The translations under genes were made by a program, and so were the position numbers. A stretch of DNA of 14,057 bases from CAZYTO01 sp964650405 (GTDB lineage: Bacteria; Acidobacteriota; Thermoanaerobaculia; Gp7-AA8), in NCBI GenBank assembly GCA_964650405.1, contig CAZYTO010000152.1, positions 1 to 14,057 of the forward strand. The letters are read 5' to 3'. Under the pieces are notes generated by a model. That model saw only the letters and a program-made list of their open reading frames with translations, ran no database searches and had not been told where the DNA came from. This document shows positions 1 through 7,995 of the stretch, piece by piece; the first letter of the stretch is position 1, and each line of letters opens with the position of its first letter.

Positions 1-1
1 G

Positions 2-2284
2 CCGAACGTCATCTTCACCGTTAATCCTCGCGCCGTCGTCACGGCGCTCGGGGAGAGTCTCGAGAATCAACGCAGCACGTTCACGGTGGAGAACATCGGT
101 TCGAGCAGCGTGCAGGTCATCATCGGGCGCCAGGAGATCGGCTCGGCGCCGTTCTTCTCCATCGTCGAGGACGCCGCGTTCATCACGCTCCCGCCGCGCA
201 CCCCGCGCACGTTCACCCTCCGCTACAGCGGCCCGCGCAAGGACGTGGCCGGCTCGTACCAGGGCGTGATCTTCGTGGCCTCCACAGGGCAGGGCGGCCT
301 GGCCGTGACGCCGTACGCATTCGTGAATCTGAAAGTGGGCGGCGGCAATGCCTCGGTGCCGAAGTTCCTCGTGGACGGCCTGCCGTCGGATTACGCGGCC
401 TTCCCCGGCTTCGGGGGCGACGACGCGACGCGGCCGTCGCGGCAGGTCACGATCCGCAACGACGGTACGGCCCCGATGGAGCTGGCCGCGGAGATCGGCC
501 CCGACGTGTGGCTCGTGCCGAAGAGCGACTGGAACGCCACGGCGCTGGCGCCGGGCGCCTCGCGGACCATCGATCTCTTCACGCAGCGCAGCCGCGCGCC
601 GAACGGCTCGCCGCTTCCCCGCTATACGTACTTCACCGTCCGCACCAGGGACGGCGCTTCGGCGCGTCTGCTCGTGCAGGACAACGACGCCCTGGCGGTC
701 CGCGCCGGCCGGTCCTCCGCGCTCGACGCGACGACGCGATCGTTCTTCATTCCGGAGGTCGTGAGCAAGACGTCGCCGGCGGGGCACCGGCTGGTGACGC
801 GGATGCGCCTCACGAACGCCGGCGGCGATGCCGTGCAGGCGGAACTGATCTTCACGCCGGCGGCCGCCGATGGGTTCGACGGACCCGGCGTGGTCCGTTC
901 GACTGTCGTCGTTCCGCCGAATGACGTCGTGGCCATCACCGATCCCATCGTGCAGCTCTTCGGCCTCGCCGCTCCGGCCACCGGCACGATCGAAGTCCGC
1001 CTTCCGCGCGAGCGCGTGGGCCTGGTGGCCGTCCGCTCGTCCATCATCCCGCTCGGTGCGCCGGGCGGCTTCGAGACGCCGGTGGTTGCGCGCGGCGAAG
1101 GGGCCACCACCGGCGCGCCACACGTCCTCTACCTCCTGCCACAGTCCACTGTCTCGCTGACCGTGGCCGAGACGAGCGGGAACGACGGCGCGGCCGTGCG
1201 CATCGTCACGTTCGATGCGAACGGCACGCAGACCTCGACTCAGGGCCGCACGCTGGCACGCTATGGGAGCGTTCGCTTCGATAGCCTGACCGCGTCACGC
1301 ATCGAGCTCGACGTTGACTCCGGCGGCGGCTCGGTGGTGGGCGTGGCCACGATCAGCACGGCCAGCGGCGAGTCGGGCGCCACGGTGCTCAGCCGCGCCG
1401 TCAGCGAGCAGACGTCCACCAGCTCGGCCGTGGCGCGCTCGTACAAGACCGGCCAGGCAGTGACCGCGTTGAGCGTGACCACCGTCGTTCCGCTCGTGAA
1501 CGCCTACAAGACCTCCGTCAGCTTCGTTGCTCCGCCGTCCGTCAGCGCCACGTTCGACGCCGTCCTGCACACAGCAAGCGGCAGCAGCACCATCGGCACG
1601 ATCAAGAGCGTCGTCATCCCCGCCGGTGGTACGCATGTCTACGCGGACATCATGAATGAGCTCTTCGGCGTGCCGGCCGGGCAGGGGAGCGTCTTCGTCA
1701 CCGCTCCCTCGACGTCGAAGGTCTACGCCGTGGTCAACTCCGGCACGAGCTCGACCCCCGTACCCAGCTCCTTCCTGGCGCTGCCGACGACGCTCTCCGA
1801 GGCGCTGACCAGTGCCTCGGCGGCGGCTCAGAGGACGCTGTCGTACGACGGACTCGAACAGACGGCCGATCCGACACACGGCGACAAGTGGCTGCTCGTC
1901 CTCAACGAAGTGGCCGGGGCATCCGGCAGCGTCAACGTGCGGCTCTACGAAGCGGCCAATCGCACCAGCCCCATCGCCTCGGGCGACTTCCCGGTCGCCG
2001 CCTATCAGCAGCTCACGCTCAATACGGTCTTCGCGCAAATGGGACTCGACGAGCCCGACCGCCGGAAGGACCGCACCAACGTCGAAGTCGTCGTCACGGC
2101 CACGAACGGCGGCGCGCGCCTCGCGGCCACGGCCGTGGCGGTGAGCGTCGAGACGGGAGAAGCCCGGAGCTACGCGCTGACTCCGGCGGTGGGCGGCGGC
2201 ACACCGAACGTCGTCTTCGTGGCGCCGGGAACGACGCCCGGACCGCCGTCGCCGGGCGGGAAGCGGCGGATCGTGAGCCACTGA
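2..2284 (+). CDS. Large repetitive beta-rich, probably exported protein (3' part; 5' end outside window)
   Basis: The reading frame is open from base 2 to the TGA at 2282-2284, giving about 760 residues. The gene therefore starts upstream of the window, and the GTG at 86 is only an internal valine codon. I cannot name a function. The visible N-terminal part (to about 340) resembles an Ig-like/choice-of-anchor beta-sandwich, with a segment reading STFTVENIGSSSVQV and later SYQGVIFVAS. At least three, perhaps four, later segments share one plan: a stretch describing values or deviations, then a proline/glycine turn, then an aromatic or hydrophobic DI..LFG-like or VFAQMG-like motif, then a GxVxV strand. 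They lie near 749-1050, 1114-1365, 1476-1740 and 1879-2140. Ser, Thr, Ala, Val and Gly dominate, there is almost no Cys, and no catalytic motif or transmembrane segment is visible. The C-terminus is a Pro/Gly-rich tail ending in basic residues. A secreted or cell-surface structural or adhesive role is inference from composition alone. Confidence 0.75.
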   Translation, partial: PNVIFTVNPRAVVTALGESLENQRSTFTVENIGSSSVQVIIGRQEIGSAPFFSIVEDAAFITLPPRTPRTFTLRYSGPRKDVAGSYQGVIFVASTGQGGLAVTPYAFVNLKVGGGNASVPKFLVDGLPSDYAAFPGFGGDDATRPSRQVTIRNDGTAPMELAAEIGPDVWLVPKSDWNATALAPGASRTIDLFTQRSRAPNGSPLPRYTYFTVRTRDGASARLLVQDNDALAVRAGRSSALDATTRSFFIPEVVSKTSPAGHRLVTRMRLTNAGGDAVQAELIFTPAAADGFDGPGVVRSTVVVPPNDVVAITDPIVQLFGLAAPATGTIEVRLPRERVGLVAVRSSIIPLGAPGGFETPVVARGEGATTGAPHVLYLLPQSTVSLTVAETSGNDGAAVRIVTFDANGTQTSTQGRTLARYGSVRFDSLTASRIELDVDSGGGSVVGVATISTASGESGATVLSRAVSEQTSTSSAVARSYKTGQAVTALSVTTVVPLVNAYKTSVSFVAPPSVSATFDAVLHTASGSSTIGTIKSVVIPAGGTHVYADIMNELFGVPAGQGSVFVTAPSTSKVYAVVNSGTSSTPVPSSFLALPTTLSEALTSASAAAQRTLSYDGLEQTADPTHGDKWLLVLNEVAGASGSVNVRLYEAANRTSPIASGDFPVAAYQQLTLNTVFAQMGLDEPDRRKDRTNVEVVVTATNGGARLAATAVAVSVETGEARSYALTPAVGGGTPNVVFVAPGTTPGPPSPGGKRRIVSH

Positions 2285-2317
2285 GTGCGGCGCGAAAGGT
2301 GTTCGCACAACGAACCA

Positions 2318-2347
2318 TTGGACGGCACTGTCAAATCGTTTTACGAT
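2318..2347 (+). promoter_or_regulatory. Candidate sigma-70-type promoter of the vapBC pair
   Basis: TTGGAC at 2318-2323 and TACGAT at 2342-2347 are separated by 18 nt, each matching the bacterial housekeeping consensus at four or more positions. It lies in an AT-richer spacer just upstream of the antitoxin gene. No transcription start has been shown. Confidence 0.4.
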
Positions 2348-2349
2348 AT

Positions 2350-2365
2350 CCTCGATCGATCGAGG
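2350..2365. promoter_or_regulatory. Perfect 16-bp palindrome, candidate VapB autoregulatory operator
   Basis: CCTCGATCGATCGAGG is a perfect palindrome. It starts two bases after the candidate -10 box and its right end overlaps the antitoxin's Shine-Dalgarno (GAGGTGG, 2362-2368). VapB antitoxins of the AbrB type, alone or with VapC, commonly repress their own promoter by binding inverted repeats. This position would block both promoter escape and ribosome binding. As RNA it could also fold and hide the ribosome site. The operator role is inference. Confidence 0.5.
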
Positions 2366-2372
2366 TGGATTG

Positions 2373-2582
2373 ATGGCGCGAACCAAGGTCTCATCAAAGT
2401 ACCAGGTAGTCATCCCGAAAGAGGTGCGATCAAAGGCCGGAGTGACCCCGGGGCAGGAATTCCAGGTAGTCACAAAGGGCGGGATGATTACGCTCGTCCC
2501 GGATCGACCTCTCTCCGAAATGCGCGGGTTCCTCCGGGGTATGCGCACAACCGGATTTCGTGAGAAGAAGGACCGATTTTGA
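2373..2582 (+). CDS. vapB: AbrB/MazE/SpoVT-type antitoxin (VapB-like)
   Basis: A 69-residue protein, the usual size for this family. The N-terminal half (about residues 4-44) is a swapped-hairpin AbrB DNA-binding domain with the signature SSKYQVVIPKEVR, then GVTPGQEF and an ITLVP strand. The C-terminal tail (about 45-69) is basic and would be expected to wrap around and inhibit the toxin. I chose ATG at 2373 over TTG at 2370 because GAGGTGG at 2362-2368 leaves a 4-nt gap to the ATG but only 1 nt to the TTG. The stop codon overlaps the toxin start by 4 bases (TTGA, 2579-2582), the tight coupling typical of toxin-antitoxin pairs. The expected role is to neutralise the downstream PIN toxin and repress the operon. 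Codon use is AT-richer than in the flanking genes, which suggests acquisition by transfer. Confidence 0.88.
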   Translation: MARTKVSSKYQVVIPKEVRSKAGVTPGQEFQVVTKGGMITLVPDRPLSEMRGFLRGMRTTGFREKKDRF

Positions 2583-2962
2583 TTGTCGTCGATTCGTCCG
2601 GTTGGCTCGAGTTTTTCGCCGATGGCCCCTACGCTGACCAGTTCGCGGCAAGACTAAAGCGGCCGGAGAACGTTCTGACACCGACCATCGCACTCTACGA
2701 AGTCTACAAGTGGGTCAAGCGGGAACGATCTGAAGAGGATGCAGTCCGCGCGGTGGGGATGATGAAGAAAACCCGCGTGATCGACCTGACCGAGGAACTC
2801 GCACTCACTGCGGCCGACCTGAGCCTGGCCCACAAGACTGCGATGGCTGATTCAATAGTCCTTGCCGTAGCGCGTGCCTACGATGCGGAGCTCGTAACAA
2901 CGGATGCCGGGTTCGAGGGTATCAGCGGTGTGACTCTTTTTCCGAAGAAGCGATCCAACTGA
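2579..2962 (+). CDS. vapC: PIN-domain ribonuclease toxin (VapC-like)
   Basis: A 127-residue protein consisting of one PIN domain. Four acidic residues expected to hold catalytic Mg2+ are visible: D5 in IVVDSSGWLEFF, E41 in ALYEVYKW, D91 in MADSIVLAVA and D109 in LVTTDAGF. VapC toxins are endoribonucleases that typically cut tRNA or a loop in 23S rRNA; the target here cannot be read from sequence. The start is TTG at 2579, overlapping the antitoxin stop by 4 bases, with AAGGA at 2568-2572 six bases upstream. A weak start codon under translational coupling fits the need to keep toxin below antitoxin. All catalytic acids are present and the frame is intact, so the toxin should be active. Confidence 0.9.
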   Translation: MIVVDSSGWLEFFADGPYADQFAARLKRPENVLTPTIALYEVYKWVKRERSEEDAVRAVGMMKKTRVIDLTEELALTAADLSLAHKTAMADSIVLAVARAYDAELVTTDAGFEGISGVTLFPKKRSN

Positions 2963-3002
2963 GACCAATGGTTTTAAGTTAGATCAAGGCCATTGCGGCT
3001 TC

Positions 3003-3023
3003 AGCCGTGGGCTACGGCTCTTT
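3003..3023 (+). terminator. Weak hairpin downstream of vapC, possible terminator
   Basis: AGCCGT (3003-3008) and ACGGCT (3014-3019) form a 6-bp stem with a 5-nt loop, followed by CTTT. The stem is short and the T tract brief, so termination is uncertain. It lies in the 138-bp spacer between vapC and the convergent symporter gene, where I see no other feature. Confidence 0.28.
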
Positions 3024-3100
3024 GTGCAGACTTCATGGTGACTTCTTACAGGTTTGCGGTCTGCGCGGCCACCATCCGCCAGCCGGCACGATCGGCAGAT

Positions 3101-4588
3101 TCACACTTCGGCGCTGCTTTTCGCCGGCGTGATCGCAGAGAACATCGCTCCCACCCCGATCGTCGTCACCGCGCCGATGACTGTGTACCAGGGCCAGGCC
3201 ACTTTCGTGGCGAAGGCCACGAGGCTGACGACTGTGATGCCGCCGATCATGCCGGCGATGGCGGCGGCGCGGGAGGCGCGGCGGAAGTTGGCCAGGAGGA
3301 AAACACCGAGGATCGGACCGTTGATGAGGGAGGCCACGGCCAGAGCTCGGTCGACCGCGGAGCGTGCCGTGCCTTGCAGGGCGAGAACAACGCCGATCTG
3401 CGCCAGGCCGGCGGCGATGGTGAGGATGCGCGACACGCGCAGGTAGTGCGAATCGTCCCGATTCGGAACGAACGGCTGGTAGAGATCGGCCAGGGCCGTG
3501 GCGGCGATGGAGTTGACCGACGGTGACGTGGCCGCGGCCAGGACGGCGGCGACCAGCAGGCCGGAGAGGCCGCTCGGCACGTGGTGCACGATGAAGTCGG
3601 GGAAGACCTGGTCGGGCGAGTGGAACGGCGCGGCGGCGGCCAGTGTGGCATAGCCGGCCAGGTGATCGGGGCGGTAGTACGCGAAGAGCAGGACGCCGAT
3701 GGTCAGGAACCCGATGAACTGCATCAGGATCACCGCCCCCGAGGAGAGCAGCGCGAGCTGCGCCTTCCGCGGACTGGTGGTGCACAGATACCGCTGCACC
3801 ATGTACTGGTCGGTGCCGTGCGTTCCCATGGTCAGGAAGCAGCCGCCGATGATCCCCGCCCAGAAGCCGTACGTACGCGTGAGGGACAGCGTGAAATCGA
3901 AGAGCTGGAACTTGCCGTAGGCGCTGCCGGCCGTCACCGCCGCCGCGAAGCCGCCCGGGATGAGGTGGATGAGGATCGAGCCGGCGGCGATGGCCCCGAT
4001 GATGTAGACGCCCACGTGCAGGATCTCGGTCCAGATGACCGCCTCCATGCCGCCGGTGGCGGTGAAGAGGAGCATCACGCCGCCGATGATGATGACGGAG
4101 AGCGCGGCGGCCTGGCCGGGCGGAAGGGAGGGGAGAAAGGCCGTGAAGACCGACGTCATGACGATGGAGGTAAGGAGCAGCCGCACGCCGTCAGCCACCG
4201 TCCGCCCGCCGATGAAGAGCGTCGCGGCCAAGCTGCGCACTGCGCCGCCGAAGCGCGTGTGCAGCAGCTCGTAGATGGTCAGCAGGTTCCGCCGGAAGTA
4301 GGCGGGGATGAAGACGATGCAGATGACGATGCGTCCGAGGAGATAGCCGAAGACGATCTGCAGGAAGGTGTAGTTGCCGCCGCGGGCGAAGGCGATGCCC
4401 GGGATGGAGACGAAGGTGATGGCCGACGTTTCCGTGGCCACGATCGAGCCGGCGATGGCCCACCACGGCAGATCGCGCCCGGCCAGGAAGTAGTGGCGCG
4501 TCGTCTTCTGCCGCTTCCGGCACCAGAAGCCGATCGCGACGACCGCGGCAAGGTAGGCGACGATGATGACGAGGTCGATCGCGTGCAA
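3101..4588 (-). CDS. Sodium:solute symporter family (SSS) transporter
   Basis: A 495-residue, strongly hydrophobic protein with the roughly 13 membrane helices of the SSS family (relatives of SGLT, PutP and PanF), predicted to move an organic solute inward with Na+. Family marks visible are IVIIVAYLAAVVAIGFW-like helix 1, the YFLAGRDLPWWAIAGS segment, WTEILHVGVY in the middle, GTHGTDQYMVQRYL, and TSPSVNSIAATALADLY, which matches the helix carrying the Na2-site serines. The substrate cannot be deduced. The start is TTG at 4588; no ATG or GTG lies in frame nearby, and starting here gives a normal N-terminus. No good ribosome site is visible. The start lies only 22 nt after the stop of ndh on the same strand, so translational coupling or operon transcription is likely. 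Confidence 0.88.
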   Translation of the reverse strand: MHAIDLVIIVAYLAAVVAIGFWCRKRQKTTRHYFLAGRDLPWWAIAGSIVATETSAITFVSIPGIAFARGGNYTFLQIVFGYLLGRIVICIVFIPAYFRRNLLTIYELLHTRFGGAVRSLAATLFIGGRTVADGVRLLLTSIVMTSVFTAFLPSLPPGQAAALSVIIIGGVMLLFTATGGMEAVIWTEILHVGVYIIGAIAAGSILIHLIPGGFAAAVTAGSAYGKFQLFDFTLSLTRTYGFWAGIIGGCFLTMGTHGTDQYMVQRYLCTTSPRKAQLALLSSGAVILMQFIGFLTIGVLLFAYYRPDHLAGYATLAAAAPFHSPDQVFPDFIVHHVPSGLSGLLVAAVLAAATSPSVNSIAATALADLYQPFVPNRDDSHYLRVSRILTIAAGLAQIGVVLALQGTARSAVDRALAVASLINGPILGVFLLANFRRASRAAAIAGMIGGITVVSLVAFATKVAWPWYTVIGAVTTIGVGAMFSAITPAKSSAEV

Positions 4589-4610
4589 GTGAAACTGATT
4601 GTACCGGACA

Positions 4611-5891
<1,281 letters not shown>

Positions 5892-5894
5892 CGA

Positions 5895-5906
5895 ACCTCA
5901 TGAGGT
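5895..5906. promoter_or_regulatory. 12-bp palindrome over the ndh ribosome-binding site
   Basis: ACCTCATGAGGT is a perfect palindrome that contains the minus-strand GAGG Shine-Dalgarno of ndh, four bases from its ATG. It might be an operator, or a site where two transcripts pair. A palindrome of this size can also occur by chance, so the functional claim is weak. Confidence 0.25.
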
Positions 5907-5937
5907 ACGCGAAGGGATGACCGCGTTTTTCCTTATC

Positions 5938-5961
5938 AGCCTTTCAGCCTTCCAGCCTTCG
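5938..5961. repeat. Octamer tandem repeat, family B (AGCCTTYC), 3 copies
   Basis: Three head-to-tail 8-nt units: AGCCTTTC (5938-5945), AGCCTTCC (5946-5953) and AGCCTTCG (5954-5961). They fill the end of the 73-nt spacer between the serine-hydrolase stop codon (5965-5967, minus strand) and ndh. The same unit recurs at 10891-10910 and 11007-11038. Confidence 0.75.
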
Positions 5962-5964
5962 CTT

Positions 5965-7482
5965 CTACTTCCGTACCATCTCCTGCCCGAACAACACCAT
6001 GCTGCGAACGTGCCCGTCGGTCGCATCGGAGCGGAACTCCACCAGCTCGTCGTATTCGTTCACCTCGTCGAGCATGCGGAAGGTGTCGTAGTGCCAGTGC
6101 GTCAGCGGCAACGGCGTACGGGCCCAGTGCAGGACGAGCGCGCCGCCTTCTAGGGCGACGGTGGCCGTGCCGTAGCCGGAGCTTTCATACGTGCCAGTGT
6201 AGGCGGCGAGATCGTGGGAGGGCTTCGTATCGGGAATGCGCTTCGCCTCGCGCTCGCGTTTCGCGGTGGCTTCGCGCTCGTCGGACTTCCGGTCCGCGGC
6301 CAGGAGGAACGCGTTCCAGTCGCGCGTCGCACCGCCGAGGATGCGGTCGAGGATGGCATTGCGGACGGAGACGGGCCCCAGCCCGCGGCCGATGTTGGTC
6401 ATGACCACGATGCCGGCATGACGGTTCGGCAGGAGCGCCACCTGCGTGCGGAAGCTGTTCAGTGCTCCGGCGTGAACGATGAGCATCTCCCCGCGGTAGT
6501 CCATCACGTTCCAGCCCATGGCGTACGAGGCCACGTTCGTCTCCGGGCTCGTCTCGCGCGACTCGGCGTCGCGGCGCAGCACGAGCTGCGGCATGTGCGT
6601 CTCATCGAGGGCGGCCTGCGAGACGAGGCGCTTGCCGTCGATCATTCCGCCGGCGAGCTGGAAACGCAGCCACTGCGCCATGTCTCGTGCCGACGACTTG
6701 ATCGTGCCTGCCGGGCCGAGGACGTCGTAGTTCATGAACGTGTTCGGCAGGGCGCAGGGCGCGCTCGTCACCGGTCCCGGACCGGTCTTCAGACAATCCG
6801 TCTTCCAGCGGTAGCTCGCGGCGTGGTCGGAGGCGTTCCACTCCGCGAAGGTGATGCGCGAATGCGTCATGCCCAGCGGCGTGAAGATGCGCGTACGGAT
6901 GAAGTCCTCCCACGGCGTCCCTGCCGCGGCGGCCACCGACTCGCCGGCGGCGACGAACATGAGGTTGTTGTAAATGTATCCGGTGCGGATGGGGCGCGCC
7001 GGAGGCAGGGCGATGACGCGGTGCAGCAGCTCATCGCGCGACATACTGGTCAGGTCCCACAGCTCGTCATGCCTCCCCAGGCCGCTGCGATGCGAGACGA
7101 GATCGCGCAGGGTCAGCAGGGCATCGGTATTCGGATCGGCCACGCGGAACCACGGCAGGTGCTTGCGCACGGGGTCGTCCCAGTCGAGCTTCTTGTCGTC
7201 GACGAGCATGGCCATGGCCGTGGCGGTGAAGGCCTTCGTGGCCGAGGCGATCTCGAAGAGCGTGTCGGCGGTGACGGGCTTGTTCGTGCCGAGGTCCGCG
7301 ACGCCGTAGCCCTTGGCCAGCACGACCCTGTCGTCGAGGACCACGGCCACGGCCAGCCCGGGCGCGTGCCAGGCCGTCAGGGCATCGGCGGCGATGCGGT
7401 CGACGGCGGCGGGATCGAGGGCTTGTGCGTGGAGGGTGACGGCGGTTAGGAGCGCGGCGAAGAGGAACAACGGACGTCGCAT
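5965..7482 (-). CDS. Exported serine hydrolase, beta-lactamase/class C PBP-like, with C-terminal DUF3471-like domain
   Basis: A 505-residue protein. Residues 1-21 form a signal peptide (MRRPLFLFAALLTAVTLHAQA), so it should act outside the inner membrane. The beta-lactamase-fold domain (about 22-375) carries the three family motifs: S80-A-T-K83 (nucleophile serine and general-base lysine), Y171-N-N173, and H337-A-G339 in the position of KTG. HAG in place of KTG is common in the esterase/peptidase members of this family (EstB, D-aminopeptidase-like) and argues against a true antibiotic-degrading lactamase. A charged linker (about 390-415) leads to a beta-rich domain resembling DUF3471 (from HDLAAYTGTYESSGYGTATV). 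The substrate is unknown; D-amino-acid peptides or esters are likely guesses. It is first of the three co-oriented minus-strand genes and starts 17 nt from a divergent gene. No clear ribosome site is seen. Confidence 0.88.
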   Translation of the reverse strand: MRRPLFLFAALLTAVTLHAQALDPAAVDRIAADALTAWHAPGLAVAVVLDDRVVLAKGYGVADLGTNKPVTADTLFEIASATKAFTATAMAMLVDDKKLDWDDPVRKHLPWFRVADPNTDALLTLRDLVSHRSGLGRHDELWDLTSMSRDELLHRVIALPPARPIRTGYIYNNLMFVAAGESVAAAAGTPWEDFIRTRIFTPLGMTHSRITFAEWNASDHAASYRWKTDCLKTGPGPVTSAPCALPNTFMNYDVLGPAGTIKSSARDMAQWLRFQLAGGMIDGKRLVSQAALDETHMPQLVLRRDAESRETSPETNVASYAMGWNVMDYRGEMLIVHAGALNSFRTQVALLPNRHAGIVVMTNIGRGLGPVSVRNAILDRILGGATRDWNAFLLAADRKSDEREATAKREREAKRIPDTKPSHDLAAYTGTYESSGYGTATVALEGGALVLHWARTPLPLTHWHYDTFRMLDEVNEYDELVEFRSDATDGHVRSMVLFGQEMVRK

Positions 7483-7500
7483 CGTGGCATTCTATCCACG
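7483..7500. promoter_or_regulatory. 17-nt divergent start-to-start spacer with an inverted repeat
   Basis: Only 7483-7499 separates the ATG of the minus-strand hydrolase from the GTG of the plus-strand lipoprotein. It holds CGTGG (7483-7487) and CCACG (7496-7500) in inverted orientation around 8 nt containing a TAGAAT -10-like box read on the minus strand. Neither gene has a Shine-Dalgarno. The promoters must either lie inside the opposite coding sequence or drive leaderless transcripts. Confidence 0.35.
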
Positions 7501-7880
7501 TGAGACGACGGCTGGCCGTGCTGTTCTTCGTGTTCTCCTTCCTGTCCTGCGCGAACGTGCAGGTGTTCCAGGGCGTCGCGTCCGACACGCTCTACTTCGG
7601 CACGCAGATCCCGGCCGGAGGCGTGGTCAGCGACGCGGAGTGGCAGCAATTCGTCGCCGACGTCATCACGCCGCGCTTCCCCGACGGCTTCACCACGTGG
7701 GAAGCGAACGGCCAGTGGCGCGACCAGAAGGGCGTCATCGAGCACGAACGGACGCACATCGTGCAGATCGTTCGTCCGGACGAAGCGAAGATCCGCGAGA
7801 TCATCGAGATCTACAAGAAGCAGTTTCACCAGGAAGCGGTGATGTGCGTCAGCTCGGAGGTGGGGCTGGCGTTCCGCTGA
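7500..7880 (+). CDS. DUF3574-type small lipoprotein
   Basis: A 126-residue protein. Residues 1-17 look like a lipoprotein signal (RRR n-region, hydrophobic core, lipobox-like FLSC with C17), so export and lipid anchoring are expected. The rest matches what I recall of DUF3574: LYFGTQIPAGGVVSDAEW, FVADVITPRFPDGFTTWEA, a GQW...ER segment and an IYKKQFHQEAVM tail. The family has no known biochemical function to my knowledge. The start is GTG at 7500; the next in-frame GTG (7518) would lose the basic n-region, so the earlier start is preferred. No ribosome site precedes it. It is divergent from the serine hydrolase and might be co-regulated with it. Confidence 0.8.
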   Translation: MRRRLAVLFFVFSFLSCANVQVFQGVASDTLYFGTQIPAGGVVSDAEWQQFVADVITPRFPDGFTTWEANGQWRDQKGVIEHERTHIVQIVRPDEAKIREIIEIYKKQFHQEAVMCVSSEVGLAFR

Positions 7881-7888
7881 GCAACGAC

Positions 7889-7913
7889 GGGACACCGTTG
7901 GATGTGATGTCCC
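7889..7913. other. Weak inverted repeat after the DUF3574 gene
   Basis: GGGACA (7889-7894) and TGTCCC (7908-7913) could pair around a 13-nt loop, just 8 nt after the stop codon. There is no T tract, so it is not a canonical terminator. It runs directly into the octamer array. Confidence 0.25.
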
Positions 7914-7919
7914 CCCCGC

Positions 7920-7975
7920 AACCCCGCAACGCAACCCCGCATGTCGCAACCCCGCAACCCGCAAGGCAACCCAGC
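7920..7975. repeat. Degenerate octamer array, family A (AACCYCGY), leader of the APC permease gene
   Basis: About seven units of AACCCCGC or shortened or changed versions run from 7920 to 7975, ending in AACCCAGC. Several units have lost one to three bases, so this copy looks older than those at 9354 and 13408. It ends 20 nt before the permease ATG and occupies most of the spacer where a promoter and leader would be expected. Confidence 0.75.
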
Positions 7976-7995
7976 AAGTTACACTCCCGCCACTC

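Noticed and set aside
1295..2548. 417-residue minus-strand open frame across the first gene and vapB
   Set aside because: Arg/Gly/His-rich shadow translation that overlaps two supported plus-strand genes.
5965..7482. True antibiotic beta-lactamase
   Set aside because: The third motif is HAG rather than KTG and there is a DUF3471-like extra domain, which fits esterase or peptidase relatives better.
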